NCBI GenBank assembly: GCA_029948255.1
Contig: JALIZF010001805.1
Coordinates: forward strand, 502,501 to 566,500
Reading direction: 5' to 3'
From: Telmatactis stephensoni
Taxonomy: Eukaryota > Cnidaria > Anthozoa > Actiniaria > Isophelliidae
DNA: 64,000 nucleotides
Below the pieces are notes generated by a model. The model had not been told where the DNA came from. It did no database searches and saw only the letters and a list, made by a program, of their open reading frames with translations. Position numbers and translations under genes: made by a program. Below, one piece after another: positions 45,760 to 58,289 of the stretch (its first letter is position 1; each line of letters starts with the position of its first letter).

Positions 45760-48700
45760 TCATACAGGCTGTGCTGCTGGTATACTGGCTGCATTTTCAG
45801 GTTCTTCAGGCTTTCTAAAAACTGGTAGAGGCTTTCTCTCTTCATGAGGAATATCTATTTGCACATATAGTTCATCTTCTGGAGTATTCCATATCTGTTC
45901 TTCGCCAGACCCAAGAATAAAATATGATACTGCACCAATTACGTAAATTATAGCTGAGAGATAAAATACTTTCTGCCATTGTCCTCTTGTTGGCTGCAAT
46001 GAAATGAAAGTAAAGGCGCTGTTACACTGTGCAATTTTCTCAGCAACTTATCTCGCAACGGCGTTGCGAAACAAGTTGCTGGAGGATTACACAGTGTAAC
46101 GGGTTGTCTCGCAATTTTTTTTGTTGCGCGTAACGTTGCACGAAGTAGAACTCGGGTTTACTTTTCGCAACGCATTGCAGCAACTTACAATGCCATTGCA
46201 CAGTGTATCACCCCTCCAGCAACTTTCCTCGCAATTTTTGAGGCACGTTTTCTATGTGCGCATGCGCAATTTCTCATTTCACCATCTTGAATCTCGCTTC
46301 CAGCTTGCCTCGGCTAAAAATATTGCACGTTGCTGGGTAAAATTGCACAGTGTAACAATGCCATGATTTTCTCAGCAACTGGTTTCGCAACGCCGTTGCG
46401 AGACAAGTTGCTGAGAAAATTGCACTGTGTAACAGCGCCTTAAGGAGCTTGTCAGAAATTATCAGGAGGAGGGGGGTGGACGGAGAACGTCTTATTTCAT
46501 TCTTACCTCGCCATTTGTTATCCATCCCGTGATGTAAGGTGAAACAATTCCTGGTATTGTTGCAAAAGAATTGGTAATTCCCATTAATACGCCTGCGTAT
46601 CGAGGTGCAATGTCCAGGTGGTTCATATTAAAGCCTGAATAACCCAATCCTGTTAAACCCAAAGCTATTGAGAATAGACCAACAGAAAGAGCGCGGTCGT
46701 TACAACCAGTGTAACTTGTAGCAACTAATAGACATGCTGGAGCAACAAGTCCTACAAAAAAGGATAAAGTGAAGAATTAGGCGCTGCTCAAACGTACTAT
46801 AGCCTCCTAGGCAATTGGTGAAAAAAGTGTGAACAATCAGACAATAAACTAATAAATTATGGCAATGGCTATTCGATATTTTTCGGTCATCTGGGCCTGT
46901 TTTTCGGTCCATTCAGTAGTTTTTGTCGTCGCCGTTTATGTGCATATGTGTGTAACTGACAGAATACAAACCTCCTATAGTAAAGACTTTTCTAACTTCA
47001 GCTGTAGAAATTATTTTTTTATCTCTAAGCCAGTCAGCTACTTGTCCTCCTAAAACAATCACAGTATACTGGGCAGCATATGGAATAGCTGATAGAAGAC
47101 CATTCTATTCAAGATAAAACTAACTTAGAAAACAGTGACAACACAATGACAAAACTTGCATGTCCCCTCCCCGCTTGATTATTCCCTACCCTGCATTGAT
47201 CAGTATACAGCATGTTAGAAAACGATGGCAGCAAGTTTGGCAAAGTCGGCTAGTCGGTCTTTCATGTGAGAGGTTTTGAGTTGAATTCCCAGTGACCTCA
47301 CGTTTGCTTGACTAATCTTTATACAGTCAATTCAGAAAACATTGTTGCTGATTGGTCTCAAACCTGTGCAATTCGACTGAAAGGGATGATGGTTAAAAAT
47401 CACTGAGGCCACTATAAAATGCATATCTAATTAGTCATGCCTCGAGCTTATAGTGCAGACCTTCACCAGCGAGTGGTGTGGATGGTTCAGGTCCTTGGTA
47501 TGACTAATTAGATATTAAGCATTTTATAGTCACCTCAGTGATTTCTAACCATACTCCCTTTTGGTCGAGTCACATAGGCTTGAAACTGAGCAACAACAAT
47601 GTTTTTTGAAATGACTGTATACTGTATAGCAGAGCATTGATGGAGAAAGAGGGATGCAAACTGTCAGCCTAAAATTTATCAATTACTCAAATTTACAATC
47701 TATTCTTTGAATAGGGAGCCCACGTCACTTTCATGGTTGTTTACCTTTCCGTACATCTTGTGCAAAAGCCTGTGATATCTAGTGCATACACAGGAAAAAA
47801 GAATGTATTCCCAACTTGGGTCAAACATGGGGAATCTATTTTATTTTTACAAGTAATTTATAGAACAGATTCCCAGGTTAGACCTAGGGTCAAACCCCAA
47901 GTTGGGATGCAACTTGGGAATTGACTTTTTTTTTCCCTGTGATACACAGACATTTGACCAGCATGCAAAATAATGGTTATATACCCTTGTCGATACGTGC
48001 GCTCTGATTGGCTAAAAGCTGTGCTTTATCAGAGAACGGAGCACATCTCTGATGTCAGCAGCGCGAGCTCGACCGCGTGCACCTTTTGAATTTTTGTACA
48101 GAGAAAATCGAACTTTTTCCCTTGAATATTTACTTCAAAATATATAATAAAACAAATAGAACATCTTTTTCCGTGCTCCGTTCAGTAATACAGCAATTAA
48201 ACCATATACAGACAATACACATACTGTACCTGTAAAATTCTAAAATTAAGAACTTCTTTAAAATATGAAGGTAATGACGTTAAAAATGTGTAAAATCCCC
48301 AGTTATTACAAAAGTGAGCTATAACAATAGCCCATACTACAGGTGAAGTCCAGATCAGAGCCCAAGGTGTAGATTGTCTCTAAATAGAAAAACCATTAAT
48401 CATTATACACATATTTAGTAATTAACTGTCTTATATGTGTACCTGACAGTTGAAATAATTCGATAAACAACAACAACAACAACAAAAATAAAGACTTCAA
48501 GAGTACAACAGAACTTGTAAAGCTTACAGAATGAGATCATGTGATAAAGTACAGTTTTTAGAAAAAAATAATTTATTTACCACAATTTAATAATTTCTAG
48601 ATTTCTCATTGGCCAAGAGCCAAAGTGAGTAGTTGCATGTGCACTGTTAGTGTTTGTACGCTAGGTGTACATATGAAAAATATTTACAGAGTTGAAATAA

Positions 48701-51700
48701 AGTAGAGATACCTTTTTGTGAGCATCTTGAGAATGTCCTATTGCTTTTAAAATGTATTCTTTTTCCTCTAGTGATATTCTTGGGTGATCTGCTGGTTTGT
48801 CATAGACTAAAACAGTCCAAACTATAAACCAGAGAATTCCCAAAGCTCCTACAAATATATAAAAATGATGGTTTTCCTGAGTTTAAAATATTTGAGTTTT
48901 TTTAAAGCCCATACTTTTACTGCTGCAGTTTTAGGTATTCTGTGAACTCAGACTTTCAAATGCGGCAACTGCTAATTTGCGTTTTTGCTTCTGTCAATAA
49001 AAAGTCAATATCACTAATTTAGTATTGATTTTTCGATGTTTTGTTGAGGTGGGCGGAAGTGAATAACCAAAGTCCAACGGACTGTTTGAAGGTCAGAGTT
49101 CGCAGATTACCAAAAACCGCAGTAAAATACAATTTATTCTTATCTTGCTTAGTCATTTATGCAAATTCCCTTTTAGAGTTTACAATAAAGATGTTTGTCA
49201 GCTCAGTCTATACCAATACGGTATGTGACCCTCCACGAGAAAATGTACAAATGATGCTTTTCCATTAGTAATGCTTTACCGTTAGCAAGCATTATACGGT
49301 TTACAGACTGTTAAGGAAAAGCATTATTGTGCATGTTCTTGTGGAGGGTCACAAATTTATGTGGCCCCGTACTGACTAGATGAGTAACTTGTAAGTTACG
49401 CATGCTTCATGACTGCGACCAGGCATTGTTTGGCATAGGATACCCTATGGGCAAGGCAAATGTATTTTCTCTTAATATTATTCCTGGTATTAACATCCAT
49501 ACAAGGTAAAAGCATAGAATAACATACCAAATCTGCTGGCAGACTGTCAGCCAATTATCATGTGACAGTCAGTCAACAGTATACCACTAGTCTAGTTGAA
49601 TGACAGTTCACAGACAGGTGATCAACAGTGATGCACAATTAACAAACAAATGGCTGATATACATCTACTACCAACAATTGGCCAACAAGAGTTAGTTGAC
49701 AGACAATCAACAGTAATTGGCCAATGACTCTACTAACAGGCAGCAGACAAGGAATTTGGTATAATTCTATACTTTTACCAAATAATACAGTGGCGGATCC
49801 AGGGGGGGGGGGGGGGTGTTATAGCATAGGCTTAATTTTAGCCATTCAAAATTTCATTGCTTGCTACAGCCCTGCGATGTTATCATTTACTTTAGAAAGG
49901 GGGGTTTAAGGAAGCTAAACCCCCACCAACATGTTTTGTAAAATGGTGCCCCCTTTCAAAAATTCTACATCCACTGCTGTAATAATAAGAGAGTTCTTAC
50001 CAAATATATAAAAAACTGAAGGCCATCCTCCCAAGAATTCTGAATCACACAAAGCCCCTGAGGCTGGCATTGAAATAATTGTACCAATCTGAGAACCTAC
50101 AGAACAAAATACCTTTTAACTTTTAACTTTAAAAAGTTACTATTATTAGAAACTACGAAATTTAGCAATTTCTCTATGGGAAGATTCAGTGGCTACTTAG
50201 TTTTGCAATTTTTGGGGAAAATGATAATTTCTACTATGATATTGACCTAGAAAATTCAGAAAATCTTGATTTTAAATTGCACTCGTGATATTTTTTCCAA
50301 ACTACACATGAACCCATTCAATTTCTTAATATATATTATATACTTTACACTTCACCTCTTATCACTGGCTTAACTTTATGAATGATTCCATATTTTGATT
50401 TTACAAACAGCCTGCTATTTTTTGAAGTGACAATCCTTATTCAGAAATTATACTGAAACCCCTGCTATTATTTGAAATTTCTGTTTACTTCCTAACACAA
50501 ATGGAGGTGAAGATTTACAATGTAAGGTACTGCATTATAATTACCTGCATATGACAGACAAGTAAGTCTACTTCTTTCAAGAGGTGGGGCCCAGCTGCTC
50601 CATAATGCATGCATGGCTGGAAAGGTCACTCCCTATAAGTAGAAATTAGATCACATTATATCATGGCAGCCTAGTTGGTTCAGTTGGTTGTGCACTGGTC
50701 TGCAGTGCAGAAGGCTGGGGTTCAATTTCCCAGCCAGACAAATGTACTCAGGGTCTTTAATTAAGCAATATTACATGTACATCTGCAAATGGTTAGACCT
50801 TCATGTTTTCTTGGATAAGAACCTAAAACTGTAGGCTCTGCCTCTCCCAAAACCACTACACATGCCCTTGCATTTGAGGGAGTTTAAAGAACTCACACCA
50901 CTATACAGGTAGGTCATGAAGTTGCCACTGACTGTGGCAAGTGAAGTGTTTTCTTGGAAGTCAGCTATTATTTTAGAGTGTCACCCCAGCATATGGTAAA
51001 GGTGAATTGTACAGCAAAGTTATTAATTAGTGAACTTCAGATCCTACTGTGAGGACAAGTATGAAAAAGAATTTCATTTCACAGTTGTGGTCTATATGTA
51101 GAATAAAACTCTTGATTGTAAAAAAATCAGAAATTGACGACAATCCAGTGTTAATCGTGTGCACAGGTCTAATTTTTAAACTCTACTCATAGCTGGATCT
51201 GAAGTTTGCTATTGTTACATGTATAGTTCAACATGAAATCACACATAGCTGCAAATGAAAGAGAGCAAAATCAAATCAACAGCGGTAATACACTGCACTC
51301 TAATTTTCGAGTGCAGAGTATTATCTGTAATTATTACAGTTCAAAGCCTCACCTCTCCAAGTCCCTCTAAAACTCTTAGAGCCACTAAAGCACCAACCCC
51401 TTGATGTGCTACCCATGGTGTTAACAGTGTAAATATTGCAGTACACAAGACACCAAAACCAAATAAATGTTTTCCACCAAACCTAGATGCCAACCATCCA
51501 CCAGGTATTTGAGTTATGATATAGCCATAGAAAAATGAACCAAGGATTATACCTGCATTTGGAATAATATTAGAGATAATTAATACTATTAATAATAAAT
51601 TGAGGACATCAGTGCATTGCTCACAACACAAGAGAAGTGTTAATTCAGAGAAATTAGATATAAGAGGCAAATAGTTGGACATCTTGAGTTAAGTTCTCAA

Positions 51701-54700
51701 TGATGATCAATGAAGTATGTTCTGATCATTTGTCATGTGTTCTATAAAACTTACATTAATAGTGAAAGCAAAGCAGGCAAGTTTATTATTTCTTTTATAG
51801 AATGCAACATTACTATCAAGCTTGTGAAGAAGGATCATCCATGTTGGAGTCCAAAGGATCAGGAACTCAGACGTTTCAGGAACCTTAACGGTTGACATCA
51901 TCAGTGAAAGTAAAAACAAACTCTTTATGCAAATAATGTGAGTCATTTGCATTGTTTACAGTTCAATGTGCGTTAAGTGTGTTGATGTGTAAAATCCTTT
52001 AACTGTTAGCATCTCATTAAGGGAGATTTTTCCACATTTTTCCAGGCAAATGACTTATGTTCCATTGAACAGATGCCAACAACTTAAAGCCTGCTCCCAA
52101 AGATTATCACAAAGCTCTTATTGTTTTGGTTGAACAGTACATGTAGATTTTACACCTCAATGAACTTTATATATATTGAACCATAATTTGCTCAAGTTAT
52201 TGTTTCACTCTGATGATGGCAACCGTAAGGTCCCTGAAACATCAGTCCCTGTGGGCTTAAAAACAGATGATCCTAATCTTCACAAGTTATAATCCCTGGG
52301 TACAAACCATTCTCTATTATAATTATTATCGTAGTATTAAATGTAAATTATTAACACTGACAAAAAAGTTTGAACAGCTTGTATGCGTGCTACATGTGCA
52401 CATATTTTGAAGTTCACAAGTACACTACACCCAGACTTCAGCCAATAAGAGGTTACATTATCTTACGGTGGTTATTTTATATTATACCTTGTGTTTTTTG
52501 ATCCCAGTTGAATTCACCTCCCTACGAAAGCAAGTTCAAAATAGATATCACAGTCACATATTTGATTAAATGTAAAAATGGAATGCAGTACATACTGAGA
52601 AGTTTACATTTACATGTAGTATGTAACATTTGACGGTTTGACTATGAAAATAACCTAAGTGACTTTTTGATAGATGTCCAGTCACATTGATATTTGGGCA
52701 TAAGAAAGTTAATTGACATCATTTTATACAATTGAAAAAAAACCCAAAACAATCAGATCACAAAAGTCACTTAGGCCATTTTTGTGAGCATCCCTTCATT
52801 TATTCACTGACTGGCATATTAATACCGTTATCATTGAAGTGTGACCTGTGTAGCTTGAAGTCTCATTTGGAAACTTGCATTCAGACGTCAATCAAATCAC
52901 TCGACCGATACAAATTGCAATTCCCAAGAAAAAATGCCTCGAATTTACTAATTAAAAAAAGTTAATTATACACTTAAAGTCTATATTTATCTAAACTTTC
53001 CTTGCAAATTCAAGGCATTTTTCTTGAGAATCACTATTTGTATCATTCCTGACCAGAAATTTGATTGACGTCCGTGTGAATGCTAATTTCAAATCAAGAC
53101 TTTGACGTTCACAGGTTACACTTCAACGATAATGGTAGTAAACTGCTATTCCAATATTCCAATGGTTGCAAGGCATTCATTTAACTTTTTAAGTTCATCA
53201 ATTGATGATCAAGCTTCATCTGACATCAAATTGTCAATCTCATTTGAATTTTCATCAGCTGAATAACAAGTTTTCAATGAAATGTTCTCTGGTTGAGAGC
53301 AAATGGAGGTCAATGTTTAATCACCACTTGATGTGAATCATGAAAATCATCAGCTGATTGAAACCCAACAATTTCAAAACTTATTTATCAAACTAATTCA
53401 CATCAATAACTTAGTTAGTATTAACTGCAATATCTAGACTATTTATAATACAAATAAACAATTTTCTTTCATTTATTATATATCACATTGAGGAGGGGCA
53501 CATCAGGAAGTATAATTGACCTTGCAAAGAAAATTGAAAACAACAACAACAACAACAACAACAATTACACAAAAATCATCAAAATACCCAAAACCAAATA
53601 ATCTGTGTAAGATTTAAGGTCCTTAAATAATAAAAAACGAATAAAAAACGGTTTCCCGTGTTTGATAGCCTGTTCTCATCCTCATTAATTATTCATGAGG
53701 TATCTGGCCAATCATTGTTCGTAATTCGTACCACGTGCAGTAACTGGAAATCGTAGGAAGTCTATACTAGGCGTACTGAATTAATTTTGTTCAAGTCCTA
53801 GGACTGAATTAATTTTGTTCAAGTCCTAGGACTGAATTAATTTTGTTCCAGTTACTCCTACTGATTTAATTTCTCAGATAATTTCAAAGTCCAAGTTATT
53901 GAAATTCTTATAAACAAATAGAAATGGTAAACTATGTTTAGAATTTAGTGAAAAAAATCTATGACAAATTTCACCTCAAGAAGCGAACTCCCAACCTTCC
54001 GCCTAATGCGCACCGCCTTAAACCATTGCACTACTGACTTTCCGATACGAAGTTTCGGAAGATAAAATAATCTTAAATGTTATGAATCAAGCTCATTAGG
54101 ATTGAAATGAATAGCAGACAGAGAAGTTGAATAGCTTTTGTTTCAAATGCCCGTTTGGGTATTGGAGAACAATAATTAGTGCCCAATGTATTCGAAATTA
54201 TGTAAACCTGAAATCATGCATGAAGTAGCCGTCGCAAATGATAAAACCAATATATTCCTGTAGATTTTATTTTCCTCATCATTTTTCCCTCCCGAATAAT
54301 TAATGAGGATGAGAAGTTATTCCAAGTCCTCCAATTCGGACTGGACGGGATTTCAAGTCCTTGCAATTAGTTCCAGTCCTCGGCTGCGCCTCGGACTGGA
54401 ACTAATTGCACGGACTTGAAATCCCGTCCAGTCCTCATTGTCGGACTTGAAATATTACATCAAAACACGCGTGATGTTGGGAGAACACGAGAGAGCATAG
54501 TGGAGTGTTCTCCCAACATCACAAGTGTTTTGATCAGGCTATCGGATGCGGGAAACAGTTTTTTATTTCTTTTAGAAAATAACTAACACGCAAATAGACG
54601 AAAATAGGAAAAAGAAAACAAATTAACGTGAGCGTGTTTGATACTCTCATCAAACACGGGTTTTCAGCCAATCAGAGCGCGTGTTATATAAGAGCTATAT

Positions 54701-55003
54701 TATAAATCAAGAGTCAAAAATCATAATACGTCTGCAGTAAAAATGTGACACTACCAAAATACAAGTGAAAAATGGAATGAAACACAGACAGATAGAATTG
54801 CATTAGCTCTTTGTGCTCTTACGGGTACATTCTAGATGTGAATACTAATAAAATATAGTTACAAAACTACAAAACTAGAACAATTATCCTGTACGCAATT
54901 CCTCCCCTCCCCCGTAGCCCAGGTAGTAAACTGTCACATTTCCTTTAAGTATACAGTGCCAAATAAAAAGTTTTGCTGTTGTCATTGTTGATCGTCAAGA
55001 CAC

Positions 55004-55057
<54 letters not shown>

Positions 55058-55651
55058 GCAAAGAGCAAGAATGTGTGTTATGTTGTGTGCAAATTGTAGA
55101 AAGAGAACCAAGCTATTGTAGGTCTCAAGCTACTCTTCAGCCCCCACCCCACCCCCTGCTCCACCACCACCAACTTCCAGGTTCATTACGCAACAAGGAT
55201 TCAAAAAAGATTTAACAAAAATTCATCAAAAAACCTAGACATTCCTTTGAATCACACATCAACCAACTTAAGTCTTACATAAGACTTATTCTTGGAAAAT
55301 AGAATTTAAGCTTAATCAAGTCAATATAACTTAACTTAAGTGGATTTCAAAAGCTTTTGAAAGAGGAAAAAACTTTGAGGCAAGGGAATTTGTCGATTTA
55401 TTAAATACCTTTGACGAAGAGCTAGAGTCCCCATTGCCATTACATGCAGGACTGTGCGAGTCAGCATTAGAATTGGCATAAGTAGAGTTGACCATTGCAA
55501 CCAAAGCAACGCTGAGATTCACTCGTAATGCATAGACAACGCAAAAACCCAACGAACTGAGAAATGCCAACAAGTAGCGGCAGGAAATACCACATTTTGA
55601 CCGATGAACACGACTGTTTGGTCCTGTAATCAATAGCTCTGTGTCCTCCAT
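45760..55651 (-). CDS. SLC17A5-like: SLC17/sialin-like anion transporter
   Basis: Ten exons on the minus strand: 55409-55651, 52488-52521, 51353-51552, 50545-50632, 50001-50096, 48712-48848, 48230-48379, 46972-47104, 46507-46751, 45760-45993. All phases agree and give 519 codons plus a stop; sialin has 495. It is a 12-helix MFS protein. Family marks: [15 protein letters not shown] in helix 1, [19 protein letters not shown] across exons 2-3, [51 protein letters not shown], and [24 protein letters not shown] near the end. The first loop has NST and NKS-type glycosylation sites. An acidic dileucine motif (EDTELL, residues 2-7) fits lysosomal sorting. Likely role: proton-driven export of sialic acid or other organic anions. 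Member within SLC17 is uncertain. Confidence 0.9.
46014..46440. mobile_element. Harbinger-type MITE beside a splice acceptor
   Basis: 427 bp, same family as the MITE in the LINE (ends AGGCGCTGTTACAC). Flanked by TAA at 46011-46013 and 46441-46443. It lies in intron 9 of the SLC17 gene, only 20 bases from the exon 10 border at 45993. Confidence 0.88.
47325..47625. repeat. Foldback in SLC17 intron 7
   Basis: Arms of about 110 bp: TATACAGTCAATTCAGAAAA... returns inverted ending near 47625, with inner arms around AATCACTGAGG and CCTCAGTGATT. The loop is about 60 bp. Confidence 0.75.
49224..49352. repeat. Short foldback in SLC17 intron 5
   Basis: Arms GTGACCCTCCACGAGAA and TTCTTGTGGAGGGTCAC with about 95 bp between. 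MITE-like; no clear duplication. Confidence 0.7.
50665..50765 (+). repeat. tRNA-derived SINE
   Basis: A box-like TTGGTTCAGTTGG and B box-like GGGGTTCAATTTCCC at tRNA spacing, in SLC17 intron 3. Not a functional tRNA: no clean acceptor stem. Confidence 0.55.
51810..52300. repeat. Inverted pair with CTGATGATG...GAAAC motif
   Basis: A block of about 90 bp at 51815-51905 (minus sense) recurs at 52200-52300 (plus sense). Each has CTGATGATG, a short stem with AACCG...AAGGT, CCTGAAAC and TC. About 300 bp separate them. It lies in SLC17 intron 2, between the micro-exon and exon 3. Confidence 0.6.
52488..52521 (-). CDS. SLC17A5-like: 34-bp micro-exon of the SLC17 gene
   Basis: Acceptor ctttcgtag and donor CAAG|GTATAA on the minus strand. 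It codes [11 protein letters not shown] plus one base, the conserved WD..TQG segment before helix 2. Without it the frame between exons 1 and 3 fails, so it is required. Confidence 0.85.
52800..53145. repeat. Foldback in SLC17 intron 1
   Basis: Arms of about 145 bp (52800-52945 and 52995-53145); shared blocks include AAGTGTGACCTGTG and TCAATCAAAT with their inverses. Moderate divergence. Confidence 0.7.
53638..54578. repeat. Nested foldback complex
   Basis: Outer arms AAAAACGGTTTCCCGTGTTTG and the inverse near 54550-54575. Inside: three 28-bp tandem units (53776-53858, CTGAATTAATTTTGTTCAAG), a tRNA-like SINE on the minus strand (about 53978-54045), a hairpin at 54340-54435 around GGACTGGAACTAATTGCA, and another at 54463-54540. 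SLC17 intron 1. Confidence 0.65.
55006..55054. repeat. (GA)n microsatellite
   Basis: About 24 GA units in SLC17 intron 1, about 355 bp downstream of the exon 1 donor. Confidence 0.95.
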
Positions 55652-56818
55652 TAGAAATATCAGTTAAAATACTAGTGAGAAAAGTCTTTTTAAGAATGAG
55701 ATAGAGAATACGACCAAGGAGAATTCCTGTGCTTTGTGAACATGAGTGATTTTCATGTGACTAAAGAAATCATGACTAGTTACCAGGCCTTCGCGGTTAG
55801 GAAGCCTGATTGTCTTCAGTTGTTACTTTTTGTATTGACATTTCAAAGGAACCAGAAATTTCATCCCCTGTATGAAATTATAAAAATCATTCAATATTCA
55901 AATGTAAAAATTCTCTCTGATACCTGACCACAGCTCCATGAATAGTGTTTAGGGACAGACCAGTAGAAAAGTGGATGGGAGGGGAGATAGATGGATATTG
56001 TTAAGGATGGACCAGTACAAAATTATGGAACAGCAAGCAACTGAAATCGAATTTTTTAGGTCAGAGAAGGTGAATTTCATTGTTTAGTGGATACAAATAC
56101 TGTTGAGGTTATTATTTGTTTCAGTAGCTATGGGTGACTATTTGCTTTCTATGGGAGTGTAACCCTCTGCCTGATCCCAACCTGAAGAACCAAGGGGATA
56201 CTGTATACATCTCTTCTCTCTCCCAGACCAATCCAGCTTATTTGTACCTAATCCATATGCTCCTGCCCATATGACATAGCTCTCTTGGGATCATAAAGAG
56301 ATACAAGTTAAGCCAATGCCACAAGGAGGACAGCTCACAGTGAAGAATGTAAGCTTATATAACTGGGCCTCTGGTTGGTTTACAGTCAACTCGCACACGG
56401 ACCGTTTCGCCCACACAAACTCGCCCATGCATTTTACCAATTCGCCCATGCATTTAAATTACCATCATTTCGATCCAAAGTAATTTTGATCTAGGTCAAT
56501 TCAATCCACCATCGGTCAATTCGATTCATATGGCGGTAGCTCAGTTCGATTTACACTTATATTGAATTCGCTTACCTTTTTGTAGTACATGAACACGGAC
56601 GTGAAATCAATTGTTTTGATCACGAATCGAACTGTTTACAAAGTGTTTGAAAGTGGATTAGTGCTAATGGGTTAATGCCAAGGTTTTCTTTAGATTTATG
56701 ATGGTTTATCACTAACCCTCTTTCAAAGAACTGAATACTGGATATTATAGCCCTGAGAGAAAATGCATTTGCTTATCTATTTTTATTTCAATTTTAAAAT
56801 TTGTTTATTGAAAAAGTG
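55652..56818. other. Spacer between SLC17 5' end and EEF1AKMT4 3' end
   Basis: Presumed SLC17 promoter region. I see no TATA box that I would defend. Two copies of TCGCCCATGCATTT occur near 56420-56460. Confidence 0.4.
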
Positions 56819-58089
56819 CTACAAAGTTATATTAAATAAAAAGTCTTCAGAGTCCTCACTCATTAAAACAACATTTTCCTCTTTATCCTTCACATGGTTT
56901 ATTTTATTTTTTACGGCAATTTCTAATGTCTTGTCAGCCTCACTCAGCTGTTTGCCTTTCTCCATCACATAGAAGAAAAAATGAAAGAAATCACCAAACG
57001 TATGCATTGAAATTGACCAATCATATTGCGACTTGGCCAGAAAAGGTTTCCTGAAATGGGGCTGTGAAAATGTTACAGAAATGAAGCATCCATCTTTTCT
57101 CAAAATCTGGGAAACCTGCAAAATAAATAAAATGAATGCATGAATGAATGAACAAGTCATCTAAACAAACCGAGAAATGAACAATATATCACATGATTGA
57201 TTGAAAAATAAAAAATGAATGAACAACAGAACAAATGAATGGATGAATGCATCTAAGTTACACTGCTACACCATCATATTCCTGATGACCAACAGGTGGT
57301 CAAGTCTGTCTTGCCACTGAAGTCTTTAGCATAACATTGTCTGTCTAATTACTAATAATAGTAGTGAGGTCCTTTGCAAACTGCTACTTTTGCATAACCA
57401 TGTTTTCTGTTTTTTGGGAGTAGTTTCTGTAATTCAAGTTTGTTCGATTTGAATTATTACAATTTTTTTTGGTTTGAATTACAATAGCTACCCATCCTTA
57501 ATTCCCCTCCTACCTCCCAAAACAAACAAACAAACAAACAAACAAACAAACAAACAAAAAACAACAACAACAACAACAAAACAAAAAACACAGAAGGCAG
57601 TATGGCGAATTATGGGGGGGGGGGGGGGGGGGCACTTAAAATCAATACCTGTGAGAGAACACAATCCATGCTGCTCCGAATTTCTTCAGATGGATTCCAA
57701 GGATCTTTTTCTCCAACCAAAAGGGCATCAAGAGTTGCTTTCTCTATCACAATATCGAATGAACTTGGATCAAAAGTCATTTTCATGATATCCATAACTA
57801 TCCATTTCATCCCGACCAAACCTTGACATTTCATCTTCATTTTTTCAATTACTACTGACGAAAAATCAATATTTACAATATTCTTGTAGCCATCATGGTA
57901 CATATCCTCGCTTAACGTGCTGTTGCCACAACCTAATATCAAAATTCGATCGCTCTTTTTCACGTGTTTTTGTATCAATCCCTTAAAATCAGCATAGCTT
58001 TTGCACCACTCAAAATTGTCTTCTTTCGTAAAACGCTCATCCCAGTACTCTTGGAGTTTATAGGTTTCATTTTTGTCTGGTAAATCCAT
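56819..58089 (-). CDS. EEF1AKMT4: eEF1A lysine methyltransferase 4-like
   Basis: Two exons on the minus strand, 57649-58089 and 56819-57115, joined in phase 0 (TCTCACAG|GTATTG, ttttgcag|GTTTCC): 245 codons, close to the 255 of the human enzyme. Start is ATG at 58089 (MDLPDKNETYKLQEYWDERF); the longer frame upstream has only a GTG. Class I methyltransferase: motif I ILILGCGNSTLS, acidic NIDFSSVVIEKM, and the family block FDIVIEKATLDALLVGEKDPW. Exon 2 has GCFISVTFSQPHFRKP and ends EDSEDFLFNITL, both matching EEF1AKMT4. The human enzyme methylates a lysine of elongation factor 1A using SAM. Poly(A) signals AATAAA (minus) lie near 56804 and 56783. Confidence 0.93.
57520..57640. repeat. (CAAA)n and G18 tracts in the EEF1AKMT4 intron
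   Basis: A run of about nine CAAA units at 57522-57560, then (CAA)n, then 18-20 G at 57613-57632, ending 16 bases from the exon 1 donor. Confidence 0.85.
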
Positions 58090-58289
58090 GATCGTTTTCG
58101 TCCAAAGGAAAATATGCACGATTTATATTTCATAATCAAAACTTGTTACTTCGTCCGCCATCTTGAAAATAGAGCCCGCGGGTCAAAAAGGAAGCGGTAA
58201 TATAGTTGAGGCTGGTACTTCATGTTTGGTACACACTCCGTGTATTGTCCTGAGCTTACTTAGTAAGGACATTTCTATTGTCCTGAGCT

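Noticed and set aside
45495..45845. 116-codon minus-strand frame at the end of the SLC17 gene
   Set aside because: A different frame from the terminal exon, which continues the transporter in phase to its stop at 45760.
53978..54045. tRNA gene on the minus strand
   Set aside because: A and B box-like blocks are present but no paired acceptor stem or anticodon arm; a SINE is more likely.
58090..58119. Longer N-terminus of the methyltransferase
   Set aside because: It starts with GTG; the next in-frame ATG at 58089 gives the expected length.
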